This document shows positions 16,130 to 24,888 of a DNA stretch of 56,017 bases, piece by piece. Positions within the stretch are counted from its first letter, which is position 1. Each line of letters opens with the position of its first letter. The position numbers were made by a program, and so were the translations under genes. Origin of the DNA: an uncultured Alphaproteobacteria bacterium (lineage in GTDB: Bacteria > Pseudomonadota > Alphaproteobacteria > SP197); assembly GCA_938048755.1 (NCBI GenBank), contig CALIUG010000091.1, positions 1 through 56,017 on the forward strand, given 5' to 3'. The notes beneath the pieces are model-generated. The model worked only from the letters and a program-made list of their open reading frames with translations, had not been told where the DNA came from and did not search any database.

Positions 16130-16939
16130 TCAGGCATAGAACACATTGTGCAATGACCGCACCGTTTCGTCACGGAAGGCAATGTCGGCAGGATCGAGAT
16201 CCCGTTCAGGACGGTCGAACGGCAGGAAATGGCCATGGCGGTCCGCGCCTGAAACACGGCAGGCCCAGTCCCGATCCGACTTTGTCTGGCGCATGGCCGG
16301 TGTGATGTAGCGGATGGTAAAACCAATCCGGCGGTCTTGCGAAACATTGGGCAGCGAACCGTGAAAGGCATCACCGTGGTGCAGCGAAATCTGACCGGGC
16401 TGCAGGATCAGATCGACCGCCTCGTTCTCATCGATACCGACGATTTCCTGCCCCCGGGAAAGCAGGTTGTTGGCATCCCAGGTGTCCCGGTGCTCGATCT
16501 CGTCAATGCTGTGGGAACCGGGAATCACCCGCATGCAGCCGCTCTCGGGCGTACTTGGCGCAAAGGCTAGCCAGGCAGTCACTTCATCGCCGCCCTCCAG
16601 GCCCCAATAGTGCAGGTCCTGATGCCAGGAGATATACTTCTCATCACCGGGTTCCTTGATGAAGAAGCCGGTGCTCCAGCACAGCACGTCCTCGCCAAGC
16701 GCCGCCTTTGCCGCCGCCACGATCTTGGGGTGGTGGATCAGGTCGAAGGCAAATTGCAGGCAATAATGCGGGTTGTTCAGCAGGATGTCTTTGACATCCA
16801 CATCACCGCGCTCTCGCTCGAGGTTCTCGAGATGTGTCCGGAGTGCAACCGCCTCCTCAGGACTCATCACCGTGATCGGACTGAAATAGCCATCGCGCTG
16901 GTAAGTTTCATGCAGGCCGTTCGTGTCGATCTGCGTCAT
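16130..16939 (-). CDS. Phytanoyl-CoA dioxygenase (PhyH) family protein (copy 1)
   Basis: A 269-aa Fe(II)/2-oxoglutarate oxygenase. The facial triad is H106-Q-D108 (ISWHQDLHYW) and H193 (DAFHGSLPN), with an Arg for 2-oxoglutarate in RRIGFTIRY. The frame is open upstream to 17104, but ATG 16939 (MTQIDTNG) starts 2 nt after the upstream stop and matches family length. PhyH proteins hydroxylate small molecules and lipids; many bacterial ones act on amino or quaternary compounds. It lies between a hydroxyacid dehydrogenase and the sulfatase. A chain of hydroxylation, oxidation and aldol cleavage can be inferred for this operon but no substrate. Confidence 0.85.
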   Translation of the reverse strand: MTQIDTNGLHETYQRDGYFSPITVMSPEEAVALRTHLENLERERGDVDVKDILLNNPHYCLQFAFDLIHHPKIVAAAKAALGEDVLCWSTGFFIKEPGDEKYISWHQDLHYWGLEGGDEVTAWLAFAPSTPESGCMRVIPGSHSIDEIEHRDTWDANNLLSRGQEIVGIDENEAVDLILQPGQISLHHGDAFHGSLPNVSQDRRIGFTIRYITPAMRQTKSDRDWACRVSGADRHGHFLPFDRPERDLDPADIAFRDETVRSLHNVFYA

Positions 16940-16941
16940 GG

Positions 16942-17985
16942 TCACGTCACATTCGATCCGAAGGTTTCGAGTTTCGTGCGCCAGGCAGGATGGTCCTCGA
17001 CGGCCGTGTTCACCAGGTTGCCAGGCACCTCGCCGCGTTTGACGGCCAGCACGGCACCGATTGCCTCCTGGGCAGCATCGCCGTAACTGCGGTCGGTCAT
17101 GCACAGCGAATGCGGCGTCACAACCACGTTGGGCATCGTCAGCAGCGGGTTATCGTCCTCAATGGGTTCGTGGGTCGTGACGTCGAGACCGGCTCCACCC
17201 AGCCAGCCCTCTCTGAGAGCAGCGATCAGCGCCGCTTCGTCAATCAGGCCGCCACGGCCGGTATTGAGGATCACCGCACCGGGTTTCATCAGTGCTATGC
17301 GTTCGGCCGAAACAATGTGACGGGTCTCCTCATTCAGCGGCAGACAGACCGAAAGCACGTCGGCCTCACGGAACAGGGTGTCCATATCGACCGCAGTGCA
17401 GTCGAGTGCGGCAATCTCCTCTGGCCGCGGCGTTCGGTTCCAGGCCATCAGGCGCATGCCCAGCGGAGCGGCAAAACGGATCAGCGCCTTGTTGATCTCA
17501 CCAAAGCTCAGCAGCCCCAGGGTCTTGCCGCGCGGGTCATTTCCGAACAGATACGAAGACGCGACCCAGGCCTCCTCCCCGCCCCGCGCACCATCCACAC
17601 GTTCGATCAGCCGCGAGGTTACAGCGAGCATCAGGGTATAGGCGACGAGTCCGACAGCTGTGTCATAGGCGGTGGGCGCGTTGGTGTAACCCACACCAAG
17701 CCGGGCCAAGCCTTCAACATCCATATCGTCGTAGCCATCGCTGCCACGCGACACCATGGCCAGCCGTGGCTCCCGCCCCAGCGCCTCCACCGGCACCAGG
17801 CACTCGAACGAAATGAACGCATCGAGGTCAGCCAATTCGTCTGCGGTTGCCACCTCGTCACTCTCGATGCGCACGACCTCAAGATCGGGCTCGGCTTCAA
17901 GCCGGGAGAAGTCGACACCCGGATAGGTAGGATTGCCGTTGCTGTCCCAGAACTCGCCCGACAGACCGACGCGAAAAATGCTCAC
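16942..17985 (-). CDS. D-isomer-specific 2-hydroxyacid dehydrogenase (copy 1)
   Basis: About 347 aa from the GTG at 17985, which follows the aldolase stop by 1 nt with an AGGGG site; an ATG at 18012 would add nine residues. A Rossmann domain is present (GKTLGLLSFGEINKALI, slightly divergent from GxGxxG). The catalytic residues are Arg in ILNTGRGGLIDE, Glu in THEPIEDDNPLL and His in VVTPHSLCM. The family oxidises or reduces 2-hydroxy/2-oxo acids with NAD(P). It is the middle gene of the sulfatase operon. A second, only distantly similar enzyme is encoded at 53700-54668 in the TMADH-3 cluster. Confidence 0.85.
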   Translation of the reverse strand: MSIFRVGLSGEFWDSNGNPTYPGVDFSRLEAEPDLEVVRIESDEVATADELADLDAFISFECLVPVEALGREPRLAMVSRGSDGYDDMDVEGLARLGVGYTNAPTAYDTAVGLVAYTLMLAVTSRLIERVDGARGGEEAWVASSYLFGNDPRGKTLGLLSFGEINKALIRFAAPLGMRLMAWNRTPRPEEIAALDCTAVDMDTLFREADVLSVCLPLNEETRHIVSAERIALMKPGAVILNTGRGGLIDEAALIAALREGWLGGAGLDVTTHEPIEDDNPLLTMPNVVVTPHSLCMTDRSYGDAAQEAIGAVLAVKRGEVPGNLVNTAVEDHPAWRTKLETFGSNVT

Positions 17986-17986
17986 G

Positions 17987-18772
17987 TCACAAACCCCTAT
18001 AGGAGGGGTCATCACGATCCAGCAGCCGCTTGAGCGCGGGCCATTCGTGCACGCCCGGCCGGAAGTCATCGGTGATGTCGCGCGGCTCGTCTTCCTGGCC
18101 GGAGTAGTGGTTGGCAATCTCTTCAGGCACCGTCGTCCAGGGCAGGTTGCTCGCCAGCACCTTCATCTGGATGCGGCAGGCACGCTCCAGCCAGTACATC
18201 AGAACAAACGCTTCACCGACCGAGCTGCCGACGGTCACGACACCGTGGTTCTGCATGATCATCGCCCGATTGGTGCCCAGGCTCTTCGCCAGACGGGTCC
18301 GCTCGTCGGTATCCATGCTGGTGCCTTCGAATGGGTGGTAGCCCATGCTGTTGTAAAAGAAGAGCGCTTCCATGCAGATTGGCTGGAGTCCGTCTTTCAA
18401 GGCACAGACCGCAACTGCGTCATCGGTATGTGTGTGCACGATGGCGTTGATATCGGGACGCGCCTCGAACACGCCGCTGTGGATCACAAACCCGGCCTTG
18501 GGCACCAGCCCTTCGCCGTCGATCACTTCGAGCGTGTTGCCTTCAACATCCACCTTCACCAGCAAGCTTGCCGTCATCTCGTCCCAGCGCACGCCCATGG
18601 GGTTGATCAGAAAGTGGTTGGGGTTGTCGGGGCAGCGCGCCGTAATGTGGTTCCATACAAGCTGCGACCAGCCGAAGCGATCCGCCAGACGGAAGGCAGC
18701 GGCAAGATCGACCCTGAGATCGTGTTCGGCCTGTGAAACGCGGCCCTGGTTCAAGGTGAGGACGGATGACAT
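17987..18772 (-). CDS. Class II aldolase/adducin family protein (copy 2)
   Basis: A 261-aa protein with VWNHITARCPDNPNHFLINP, the zinc-binding AIVHTHTDDAVAV at about residues 105-111 and RAMIMQNHGVVTVGSSVGEAF at about 170. The start ATG at 18772 has a GGGAG site. It is related to, but clearly different from, the 13909-14667 protein. It sits between a CMD-fold gene and a 2-hydroxyacid dehydrogenase, with a 24-bp dyad (18809-18832) immediately upstream. That placement suggests that this internal promoter can drive the aldolase-to-sulfatase part separately from the CMD gene. Confidence 0.82.
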   Translation of the reverse strand: MSSVLTLNQGRVSQAEHDLRVDLAAAFRLADRFGWSQLVWNHITARCPDNPNHFLINPMGVRWDEMTASLLVKVDVEGNTLEVIDGEGLVPKAGFVIHSGVFEARPDINAIVHTHTDDAVAVCALKDGLQPICMEALFFYNSMGYHPFEGTSMDTDERTRLAKSLGTNRAMIMQNHGVVTVGSSVGEAFVLMYWLERACRIQMKVLASNLPWTTVPEEIANHYSGQEDEPRDITDDFRPGVHEWPALKRLLDRDDPSYRGL

Positions 18773-18808
18773 GGCATTGCTCCCGTTCGAAGGCGTCTGT
18801 CGGCACCA

Positions 18809-18832
18809 TGAAAAATTCTGCTCAAAATTTCA
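18809..18832. promoter_or_regulatory. 24-bp dyad operator B
   Basis: TGAAAAAT, 8 nt, AAATTTCA: same length and arm spacing as operator A. It lies 37 bp upstream of the aldolase start at 18772, and its last 3 nt form the stop codon of the CMD gene. The position fits control of an internal promoter. Confidence 0.6.
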
Positions 18833-19225
18833 CGCAGTTTTCGCCGAGCCGATCGAGTTCTGCACCTTGCGTGCCGCCTCCATCGCGATATAGCCCTTGG
18901 GAAAGCCGGCGTAGAGCGCGGTCTGGGTAATGATGTCGCGAATCCTGTCCCACGCCATACCGCGTTCGGCGGCTGCACGGATGTAGGGTTTCAGATGATC
19001 GGCGTGGCCCAGGACTGTGAAGACGGCAATGTTGACCTGGAGCTTGGTCATCTCATCGAGACCAGATTCTGCCCAGACCCGTCCCCAAACGACCTCGCTT
19101 GCGAGATCGAAGTACGGCTTTTCCAACGCCTCCATCGATCCTTCGAAGGACTCCATGTATTCGGCATCAAACAAGGCCTCTCGAATGGCTGCCCCTTTGC
19201 TCCTCAGTTCGTCTCTTTCGCCCAT
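18830..19225 (-). CDS. Carboxymuconolactone decarboxylase (CMD) family protein
   Basis: A 131-aa all-helical CMD/AhpD-fold protein: LDEMTKLQVNIAVFTVLGHA, LKPYIRAAAERGMAWDRIRD and QTALYAGFPKGYIAM. It lacks the CxxC redox pair of AhpD peroxidase-type members, so it belongs with the PcaC-like or unknown-function branch. A strong GGGGAGGT site precedes ATG 19225. It is the first gene of the minus-strand sulfatase operon, divergent from the TMADH-like gene at 19316. A role in isomerising or decarboxylating a pathway intermediate is possible but not shown. Confidence 0.8.
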   Translation of the reverse strand: MGERDELRSKGAAIREALFDAEYMESFEGSMEALEKPYFDLASEVVWGRVWAESGLDEMTKLQVNIAVFTVLGHADHLKPYIRAAAERGMAWDRIRDIITQTALYAGFPKGYIAMEAARKVQNSIGSAKTA

Positions 19226-19260
19226 CGCCGACCTCCCCGGTCACGTTTCTCTCGACATCC

Positions 19261-19284
19261 TGAAACATTGCAACCAGAATTTCA
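19261..19284. promoter_or_regulatory. 24-bp dyad operator C in divergent promoter
   Basis: TGAAACAT, 8 nt, GAATTTCA. It lies between the starts of the CMD operon (19225, minus) and the TMADH-like gene (19316, plus), a position equivalent to operator A between two divergent units. The three sites give the pattern TGAAA-N14-TTTCA within a 24-bp dyad. Confidence 0.62.
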
Positions 19285-19315
19285 GCAAATGCACGGCAAG
19301 AACCAGGGGACAGCC

Positions 19316-21385
19316 ATGGCCCGCGATCCGCGCTACGACATTTTTTTCGAACCGGTAAAGATCGGCCCGGTTACGGCCAAGAACCGCTTTTATCAGGTGC
19401 CCCACTGCAACGGCATGGGGCGCAAGCATCCCACGGCCATGGCGGTGATGCGGGGCGTGAAGGCCGAGGGCGGCTGGGCCGTGCTCTGCACGGAACAGTG
19501 CGACATCCACGTCACCTCGGACACCGAACGCGAGATCCGCCTGTGGGACGATCGCGATATCCCCTATCTCGCGCGCATGACCGAGGAGGTCCACAACCAC
19601 GAAAGCCTGGCGGGTATCGAACTCACCCATATGGGTTATCACGCGGGCAACTATATCGGGCGCGAGGTGGCGATGGCGCCATCGGGCAAACCGGCCTACG
19701 GCAACATGCCGTTCCATGCCCGCACCATGGACAAGACCGACATCGCCGACTATCGCCGCTGGCATCGCAACGCGGCAATCCGCGCCAAGAAGGCCGGATT
19801 CGACATTGTCTGTGTTTATGCCGGTCACAGCCTCTCCTTGCCCATGCATTTCCTTTCTCCGCGCCACAACTTCCGCACGGATGAGTACGGCGGCTCCATG
19901 GAAAACCGCGTGCGCCTGCTGCGCGAGGTGATCGAGGAGACCAAGGAAGCGGTTGGCGACACCTGCGCCGTCGTCGTGCGCATCGCCATGAACGAGATGA
20001 TGGGGCCCAAAGGCATCACGCCGGAGATCGAAGGCCGGGCCGTCATGGAGATGATCGGCGAACTGCCCGACCTCTGGGACGTCAACGTCGCCGATTGGGA
20101 AAACGACAGTCAGACTTCGCGCTTCTCCGAGGAAGGGTTCCAGGAAGACAGCATCAGCTTCGTCAAATCGATGACGTCCAAGCCGGTGGTCGGCGTAGGC
20201 CGCTACACCAGCCCCGACAAGATGGTTTCGCTCATCAACGGCGGCGTGCTCGACATGATCGGTGCGGCCCGTCCCTCCATCGCCGATCCCTTTCTGCCAA
20301 AGAAGATCGAGGAAGGCAGGCCCGAAGACATCCGCGAATGCATCGGCTGCAACATGTGTGTCGGTACGGCCAACCAGAACACCTACATGCGCTGCACCCA
20401 GAACCCGACCATGAGCGAAGAATGGCGGCGCGGCTGGCACCCCGAGGTCATCACGAAAAAGGATACCGACGACCGCATTCTCATCGTCGGTGCAGGCCCC
20501 GCAGGTCTGGAAGCCGCGCGCGCCTTGGGCCAGCGCGGCTACGATGTCATGCTTGCCGAAGCAGGCCAGGAGCTGGGCGGTCGCGTTGCCCGCGAAGCGC
20601 GCCTGCCCGGCCTTTCAGCCTGGGCCCGCGTTCGCGACTGGCGGGTCGGCCAGCTTCACAAGATGCCCAATGTCGAGATCTTCATGGATTCAGAGATGAC
20701 CGCTGAATCCGTGCGCGAGACCGGCGCCAGCCTCGTTGCCATCGCCACGGGTGCGCAATGGCGCCGCGACGGATCAGGGCGTTATCACGACTACCCCATG
20801 GAGAGTGCCGTCGTTCATACCGACAAGATCCTCACACCCGATGACATCATGGCAGGAGCACAACCCGATGGCCCGGTCGTCGTCTTCGATGATGACCACT
20901 ACTACATGGGCGGCGTGATCGCCGAGAAACTGGTGGCCGACGGCCACAAGGTTTCTCTGGTCACATCGGATTCCACCGTGTCGTCCTGGACGGCCTTCAC
21001 CCTGGAACTCGGCCGCATTCAGGCCCGCATGCGTGACCTGGGCATCGATCTTCATCTCAACCACGTGCTCTCCACCATCGACAGCGAAGAGGTCGAGATC
21101 ACCGACGTCTATAGCGGCAGCACCGAATGGCTCAATGCCGACTCCATCGTCATGGTCACGGCACAGGATCCTGTCGACGGCCTCTTCCATGAACTCATGG
21201 CCGACGACGCAGCGAACCAGGCTGCCGGCATCCGGCGTATCTCGCGCATCGGCGACTGCTACGGCCCCGGCCCTATCGCCGCGGCTGTGTTTGGTGGCCA
21301 TCGCTATGCCCGCGAACTGGGCGAACCCATCGGCGATGATGTCCCCTGGAAGCGCGAGATCGTGGAGCTGTCCGCGGAGATTTGA
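19316..21385 (+). CDS. TMADH/DMADH-family iron-sulfur flavoprotein (copy 1)
   Basis: A 689-aa protein collinear with trimethylamine dehydrogenase from its first residues (ARDPRYDIFFEPVKIGP). NRFYQVPHC places C31 at the TMADH cysteine that binds FMN covalently through C6. Y168/H171 (VYAGH) and D264 (WENDSQTS) match the TMADH catalytic triad. C342, C345, C348 and C360 form CX2CX2CX11C for 4Fe-4S. VGAGPAGLEAARALG at about 391 opens the C-terminal nucleotide-binding part. Q61 (CTEQCD) is where TMADH has Tyr60; Gln is found in dimethylamine dehydrogenase. The TMADH cage Trp105 is Thr104 and Trp355 is not conserved, so the substrate is probably not trimethylamine. The start at 19316 has an AGGGGA site, and operator C lies upstream. 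Confidence 0.85.
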   Translation: MARDPRYDIFFEPVKIGPVTAKNRFYQVPHCNGMGRKHPTAMAVMRGVKAEGGWAVLCTEQCDIHVTSDTEREIRLWDDRDIPYLARMTEEVHNHESLAGIELTHMGYHAGNYIGREVAMAPSGKPAYGNMPFHARTMDKTDIADYRRWHRNAAIRAKKAGFDIVCVYAGHSLSLPMHFLSPRHNFRTDEYGGSMENRVRLLREVIEETKEAVGDTCAVVVRIAMNEMMGPKGITPEIEGRAVMEMIGELPDLWDVNVADWENDSQTSRFSEEGFQEDSISFVKSMTSKPVVGVGRYTSPDKMVSLINGGVLDMIGAARPSIADPFLPKKIEEGRPEDIRECIGCNMCVGTANQNTYMRCTQNPTMSEEWRRGWHPEVITKKDTDDRILIVGAGPAGLEAARALGQRGYDVMLAEAGQELGGRVAREARLPGLSAWARVRDWRVGQLHKMPNVEIFMDSEMTAESVRETGASLVAIATGAQWRRDGSGRYHDYPMESAVVHTDKILTPDDIMAGAQPDGPVVVFDDDHYYMGGVIAEKLVADGHKVSLVTSDSTVSSWTAFTLELGRIQARMRDLGIDLHLNHVLSTIDSEEVEITDVYSGSTEWLNADSIVMVTAQDPVDGLFHELMADDAANQAAGIRRISRIGDCYGPGPIAAAVFGGHRYARELGEPIGDDVPWKREIVELSAEI

Positions 21386-21482
21386 ACAGGGTTAACGCTC
21401 TGTTATCGCGCATCCGGCCACCCCATATCCCCGTAAAGTTGTGCCCATTGGCTTGGTAACCTAGGATGAAAGCCACAGTGGG

Positions 21483-21509
21483 GCGCCATGGATCCCATCC
21501 ACATGGCGC
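21483..21509. repeat. 8-bp inverted repeat upstream of dipeptidase
   Basis: GCGCCATG and CATGGCGC flank an 11-nt spacer 20 bp before the dipeptidase start. It could be an operator or an mRNA leader stem. The rest of 21386-21528 shows nothing else I recognise. Confidence 0.4.
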
Positions 21510-21528
21510 GTCGAGCCAAGGGGGTACG

Positions 21529-22911
21529 ATGGCATTGGGCACAGGGCAGATAGGTTGCAGACCTCTGGTAGTTCTCCTGATGTTTTTCCTGGCAGGTTGC
21601 GCGGGCAGTGCCGTCGATGCCCTGCTCAACACGACCTATCAGGCCAGCGACGAGCCAACCCCCACTCCCCAGGAACGATGGTTTCACCAGAACATCTTTA
21701 TCGCCGACCTCCACGGCGACACGCTAATGTGGGATCGTGACCTTCTCGAGCGCAGCGATCTCGGTCATATAGACCTCCCCCGCCTGATCGAAGGCAATGT
21801 CGCCCTGCAGGTCTTTTCGGTGCCGACTCGCACACCCTACGGGTTTTCGAATCTGAACGGCGACTGCTTCCACCCTGACGGCCTCAACGCTGTGCGCCTA
21901 CTTCACGCCATGCAGTCGGATCAGCTCCAGGGCTGGGGCTCTACCCTCCAGGAAGCAAACCGTCAGGCTGACAAACTGCATGCTGCCATCACCCAGTCGC
22001 AAGCCGATAACAAACGTGATCCCGACCTGCCCTACCTGATGCTCATCAGATCGGCACATGACCTCAATCAACTGATCGAACGCCGGTTCATTTACAGGGA
22101 GCCCGTAGTCGGTGCCCTGCTGGCGGTGGAAGGGGTTCATTGGCTCGGCGCCGCGGGCATGACCGATGTCGAGATCGAGGCAGGTGTCGAGACGCTCTAT
22201 AGCAAGGACTTCCGCATGCTTGCCGCCACACACCGGTTTCACAACGATCTGGGCCTCAGCAGCGAAGGTTGTTCCATCCCCCGCAGCATCGACAATCCCG
22301 AAGCGCGCCGTATCTTCTACCGGGCAGCACAGGAACGCGGCATGGTCATCGACCTCGCCCATTCTGGAACGATCACCAACGATCTTGAAGGCGGCATGAT
22401 CCAGGGGCCTTTTGTCGTTTCCCATGGCGGTTTCGAAGAGCATCTGTGCCGGCGGGAACCGGGGGCATGTGAGAGTGAGCGGAACCTCGGCAACGAGGAA
22501 ATCGGACTGATCGTCCGCAACGGCGGTGTCATCGGCGTGGGGTTCTGGCCCCAGGCGGTGGGAAAGGACTACGCGGGCATCGTCGGCGCATTCAACCACG
22601 CCTGCGGCGTCATCGCGGGGCTTGAATCCGATTCCGAGATCGACCCCTCGGCCCACCTCGCTTTCGGGTCTGATTTCGATGGCTCCGTATCGACACCGTT
22701 TGATGCTGGAGGCTATGTCCACCTCGTGGCGGCACTGATGCGCAACCGCCCTGATGAATTCCCGGACCCAGCATCAACCCTGCCGAACGACCCCACGACT
22801 CTGCGCAGGGTCGCGGGCCATAACGCCTGTCTTGTCCTTGCGGCGGCGCTTGGTGCCAGCGGCAGCCTTTCGGCGGACTCGATCTGTGCGCCCTTGCTTG
22901 CAGGAGACTGA
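21529..22911 (+). CDS. M19-family membrane dipeptidase, lipoprotein
   Basis: About 460 aa from ATG 21529 (AAGGGGGT site). A short hydrophobic signal ends in the lipobox LAGC with C24, so the mature protein should be lipid-anchored. Renal-dipeptidase features follow: FIADLHGDTL with zinc ligands H62 and D64, LLAVEGVHWL with the bridging Glu, IDLAHSGT and VVSHGGFEEH with the further His ligands, and HLAFGSDFDGSV near the C-terminus. M19 enzymes cleave dipeptides and some N-acyl-D-amino acids. The next gene, a subtilase pseudogene, begins 3 nt after its stop, so the two probably formed a peptide-degrading operon. Confidence 0.85.
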   Translation: MALGTGQIGCRPLVVLLMFFLAGCAGSAVDALLNTTYQASDEPTPTPQERWFHQNIFIADLHGDTLMWDRDLLERSDLGHIDLPRLIEGNVALQVFSVPTRTPYGFSNLNGDCFHPDGLNAVRLLHAMQSDQLQGWGSTLQEANRQADKLHAAITQSQADNKRDPDLPYLMLIRSAHDLNQLIERRFIYREPVVGALLAVEGVHWLGAAGMTDVEIEAGVETLYSKDFRMLAATHRFHNDLGLSSEGCSIPRSIDNPEARRIFYRAAQERGMVIDLAHSGTITNDLEGGMIQGPFVVSHGGFEEHLCRREPGACESERNLGNEEIGLIVRNGGVIGVGFWPQAVGKDYAGIVGAFNHACGVIAGLESDSEIDPSAHLAFGSDFDGSVSTPFDAGGYVHLVAALMRNRPDEFPDPASTLPNDPTTLRRVAGHNACLVLAAALGASGSLSADSICAPLLAGD

Positions 22912-22914
22912 ACG

Positions 22915-23952
22915 ATGACAAACCGTGACTGGAATCTTTCCATGGTCAGGGCGCGTGAAGCACTCGCCATGTTGCCTCGCCGCCCCGACAGCGACGATAT
23001 GATCGACTGGCGCGGCGTTGAAATCGCCCAGATCGACACCGGATACACTGAACACAACGTGTTCGGACCCTGGAACGAAGGCAAAAGCCCCGCGCTCCGG
23101 GTGAGTGATGGTGTCAACTTCGTCGAACCTGGCAACCTCCCCTTCGACTCACTGGATTACGAAGGCGTCCAGGGACACGGCACTCGCATCCTCAGCGTTC
23201 TGTGCGGTAACCTTCCAGGCAGCATGGTCGGCGTTGCCCCGGGCGTACCCACCATTCCCTATCGCAGCATTCGTCATGTCGTGATTGCCTCGAAAGAGGC
23301 ACGGAAACGGATTGCCGCGGCCATCCGACATGCCAGCGACGTTAACTACGCCGAAGTCATTTCCATGAGCTTGGGTTTTCCCCAGATGAGCCTGTTTGCT
23401 CAGCGTCATCTGGGCGAAGCCGTGGATCACGCCTATGACCGTGGCATTATCGTCGTGGCCGCCGGAGGCCAGATTGTCGACCGGGTCACCTATCCTGGAA
23501 AATTCTCGCGAACCATCGGCGCCGGAGGCGTGTCGCCGGACGGTTCAGTCTGGTTCCGCTATGACAAGAGCATGGCCAAACGCTCCATCGACATCTGGGC
23601 TCCAGCCAATCCGATCTAACGTGCCAACAGTGTTCTGGAGAACGGCCGTGTCGTGCAGGGCAAGTACGGCGTCGGGGACGGCACGTCCTACGCGACCGTG
23701 CACGTGGCAGCTGCCGCCGCAATGTGGTTGGCCTTTCATGACGAAGAGATCGAGAACCGCTATGCCCTGCCATGGCAGCGAGTCGAGGCTTTCAGGAGCC
23801 TGATCCGGAGCACAAGCCGGCCGATCAAGGGAACGTACTGGCCCGACAGGAAACGCGGCATCCTCGATATCGAAGCTCTGCTCAGGGCCCAATTGCCAGC
23901 ACCTTCAAAGCTCGTATACGAAAAACGGAAGGCAGCCGACGAAGTCTTCTAA
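22915..23952 (+). pseudogene. S8 subtilase interrupted by an in-frame TAA before the catalytic Ser
   Basis: Starts MTNRDWNLSM at ATG 22915 (AGGAG site). Catalytic D41 (IAQIDTGY) and H88 (GVQGHGTR) lie in the first 234 codons, then codon 235 is TAA (23617-23619). The same frame continues without a shift through GVGDGTSYATVHVAAAAA, which holds the catalytic Ser at codon 258, and ends at 23952. A full-length product would be about 345 aa without a signal peptide. One base change (for example CAA to TAA) explains the break, so decay is recent. The upstream product lacks the Ser and cannot be active; readthrough or an assembly error are the alternatives. Confidence 0.82.
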
Positions 23953-23965
23953 TAAGTTGACCTGG

Positions 23966-24748
23966 TCATGCTTGCTCGAGACGCTCGATCAGGGCGGGAA
24001 GGTCGGCAACCGTATCAATCACGTGATCCGCGCCTAGCGCTTTCAACATCGTTGTTGCGCGCGTTCGCAACGCCGCAATCCCGGCCTCGGGCATCGCCGT
24101 CAGTTGCCCGGGGGACAAGCCAGCATGGTTGCCAGAGAGCGTTACACCAACCGCCAGGGTGCCAGCGGCCACGCCTTCTGCGATGCCGGGCTCAGTATCG
24201 TCCACCTTGATCACTGTTGACGGGTTATCGATACCCAGTTCCTCAAAGCAGCGCATCATGCCGAAGGGGCCCGGCCTGGTTCTGGGCAAATCATCGGAAC
24301 ATACCAGACAGTCGGGAACGTACCCCTGTGCCGCAGCAATGGGCAGGACACGCTCCATGATCGAGCGTGTGTAACCTGTCGTTGATCCGACATTCATACC
24401 CCGTGCGCGCAGGTTCGCCAGCATGTCGAGCGCGCCGGGCACCAGTTCGGCATGGTCAGCGACCACGCTTTCGTTCAACGGCACAAACATTCGGTAGAGC
24501 GCATCGACATCGGCGTCACACGGCGATGCTCCATAGCGTTCCCGCCATTGGCGGATGATATCGTCACGTTCCAGCATCGCCTGGATGTGATCGCGTTTGG
24601 GCATGCCCATGGGCGCGCGTGCGTCGGCGACTTCCGCGACGATGCCGAATTCGGCAAAGGCCTGAACGAAGGCCGCCACCGGCGCAAACGATCCGAAGTC
24701 GATCATCGTTCCGGCCCAGTCGAAGACCACAGCCTTGAATCCGGTCAT
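23966..24748 (-). CDS. phnX: Phosphonoacetaldehyde hydrolase (phosphonatase)
   Basis: A 260-aa HAD-superfamily protein. KAVVFDWAGTMIDFGS carries the nucleophile Asp with Ala two residues later, as in PhnX. APMGMPKRDHIQAM places a Lys where the Schiff-base Lys53 of the Bacillus enzyme lies, and GSTTGYTRSIMERVLPIAA and VIKVDDTEPGIAEG are the core motifs. It converts phosphonoacetaldehyde to acetaldehyde and phosphate. The ATG at 24748 is chosen because the frame upstream (to 24844) runs into the divergent promoter. No phnW transaminase or phosphonate transporter is in the window, so the source of its substrate is unclear. It is divergent from the TcuA-like gene with a GntR-type palindrome between them. 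Confidence 0.85.
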   Translation of the reverse strand: MTGFKAVVFDWAGTMIDFGSFAPVAAFVQAFAEFGIVAEVADARAPMGMPKRDHIQAMLERDDIIRQWRERYGASPCDADVDALYRMFVPLNESVVADHAELVPGALDMLANLRARGMNVGSTTGYTRSIMERVLPIAAAQGYVPDCLVCSDDLPRTRPGPFGMMRCFEELGIDNPSTVIKVDDTEPGIAEGVAAGTLAVGVTLSGNHAGLSPGQLTAMPEAGIAALRTRATTMLKALGADHVIDTVADLPALIERLEQA

Positions 24749-24849
24749 GTCGTGGGACGTTTCCTGGCTCGGGGTTTCAACGAACGATCTCACTCTCACT
24801 CCTACCATATCCAAAGCCAGCAACAGCGCTTGCAGTGGCTCCAACTCAG

Positions 24850-24861
24850 ATTGTATACAAT
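24850..24861. promoter_or_regulatory. Perfect palindrome ATTGTATACAAT, probable GntR/FCD operator
   Basis: A 12-bp perfect palindrome lies 28 bp before the TcuA-like start (24889) and about 100 bp before phnX. TTGTATACAA-like sites are typical of FCD-type GntR regulators, and such a regulator is encoded at 26391-27041 in the same transcription unit, so autoregulation with control of both directions is likely. Confidence 0.7.
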
Positions 24862-24888
24862 TGCATTCTATTTTATGGAGCCACTGTT

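Noticed and set aside
14804-16156. A 450-codon plus-strand open frame opposite the sulfatase
   Set aside because: The minus-strand sulfatase has metal and active-site motifs; the plus-strand product has none.
12648-19284. The 24-bp dyads as transposon or site-specific recombination ends
   Set aside because: No transposase or integrase lies between them, they are all in promoter positions, and the sequence between sites is an ordinary set of operons.
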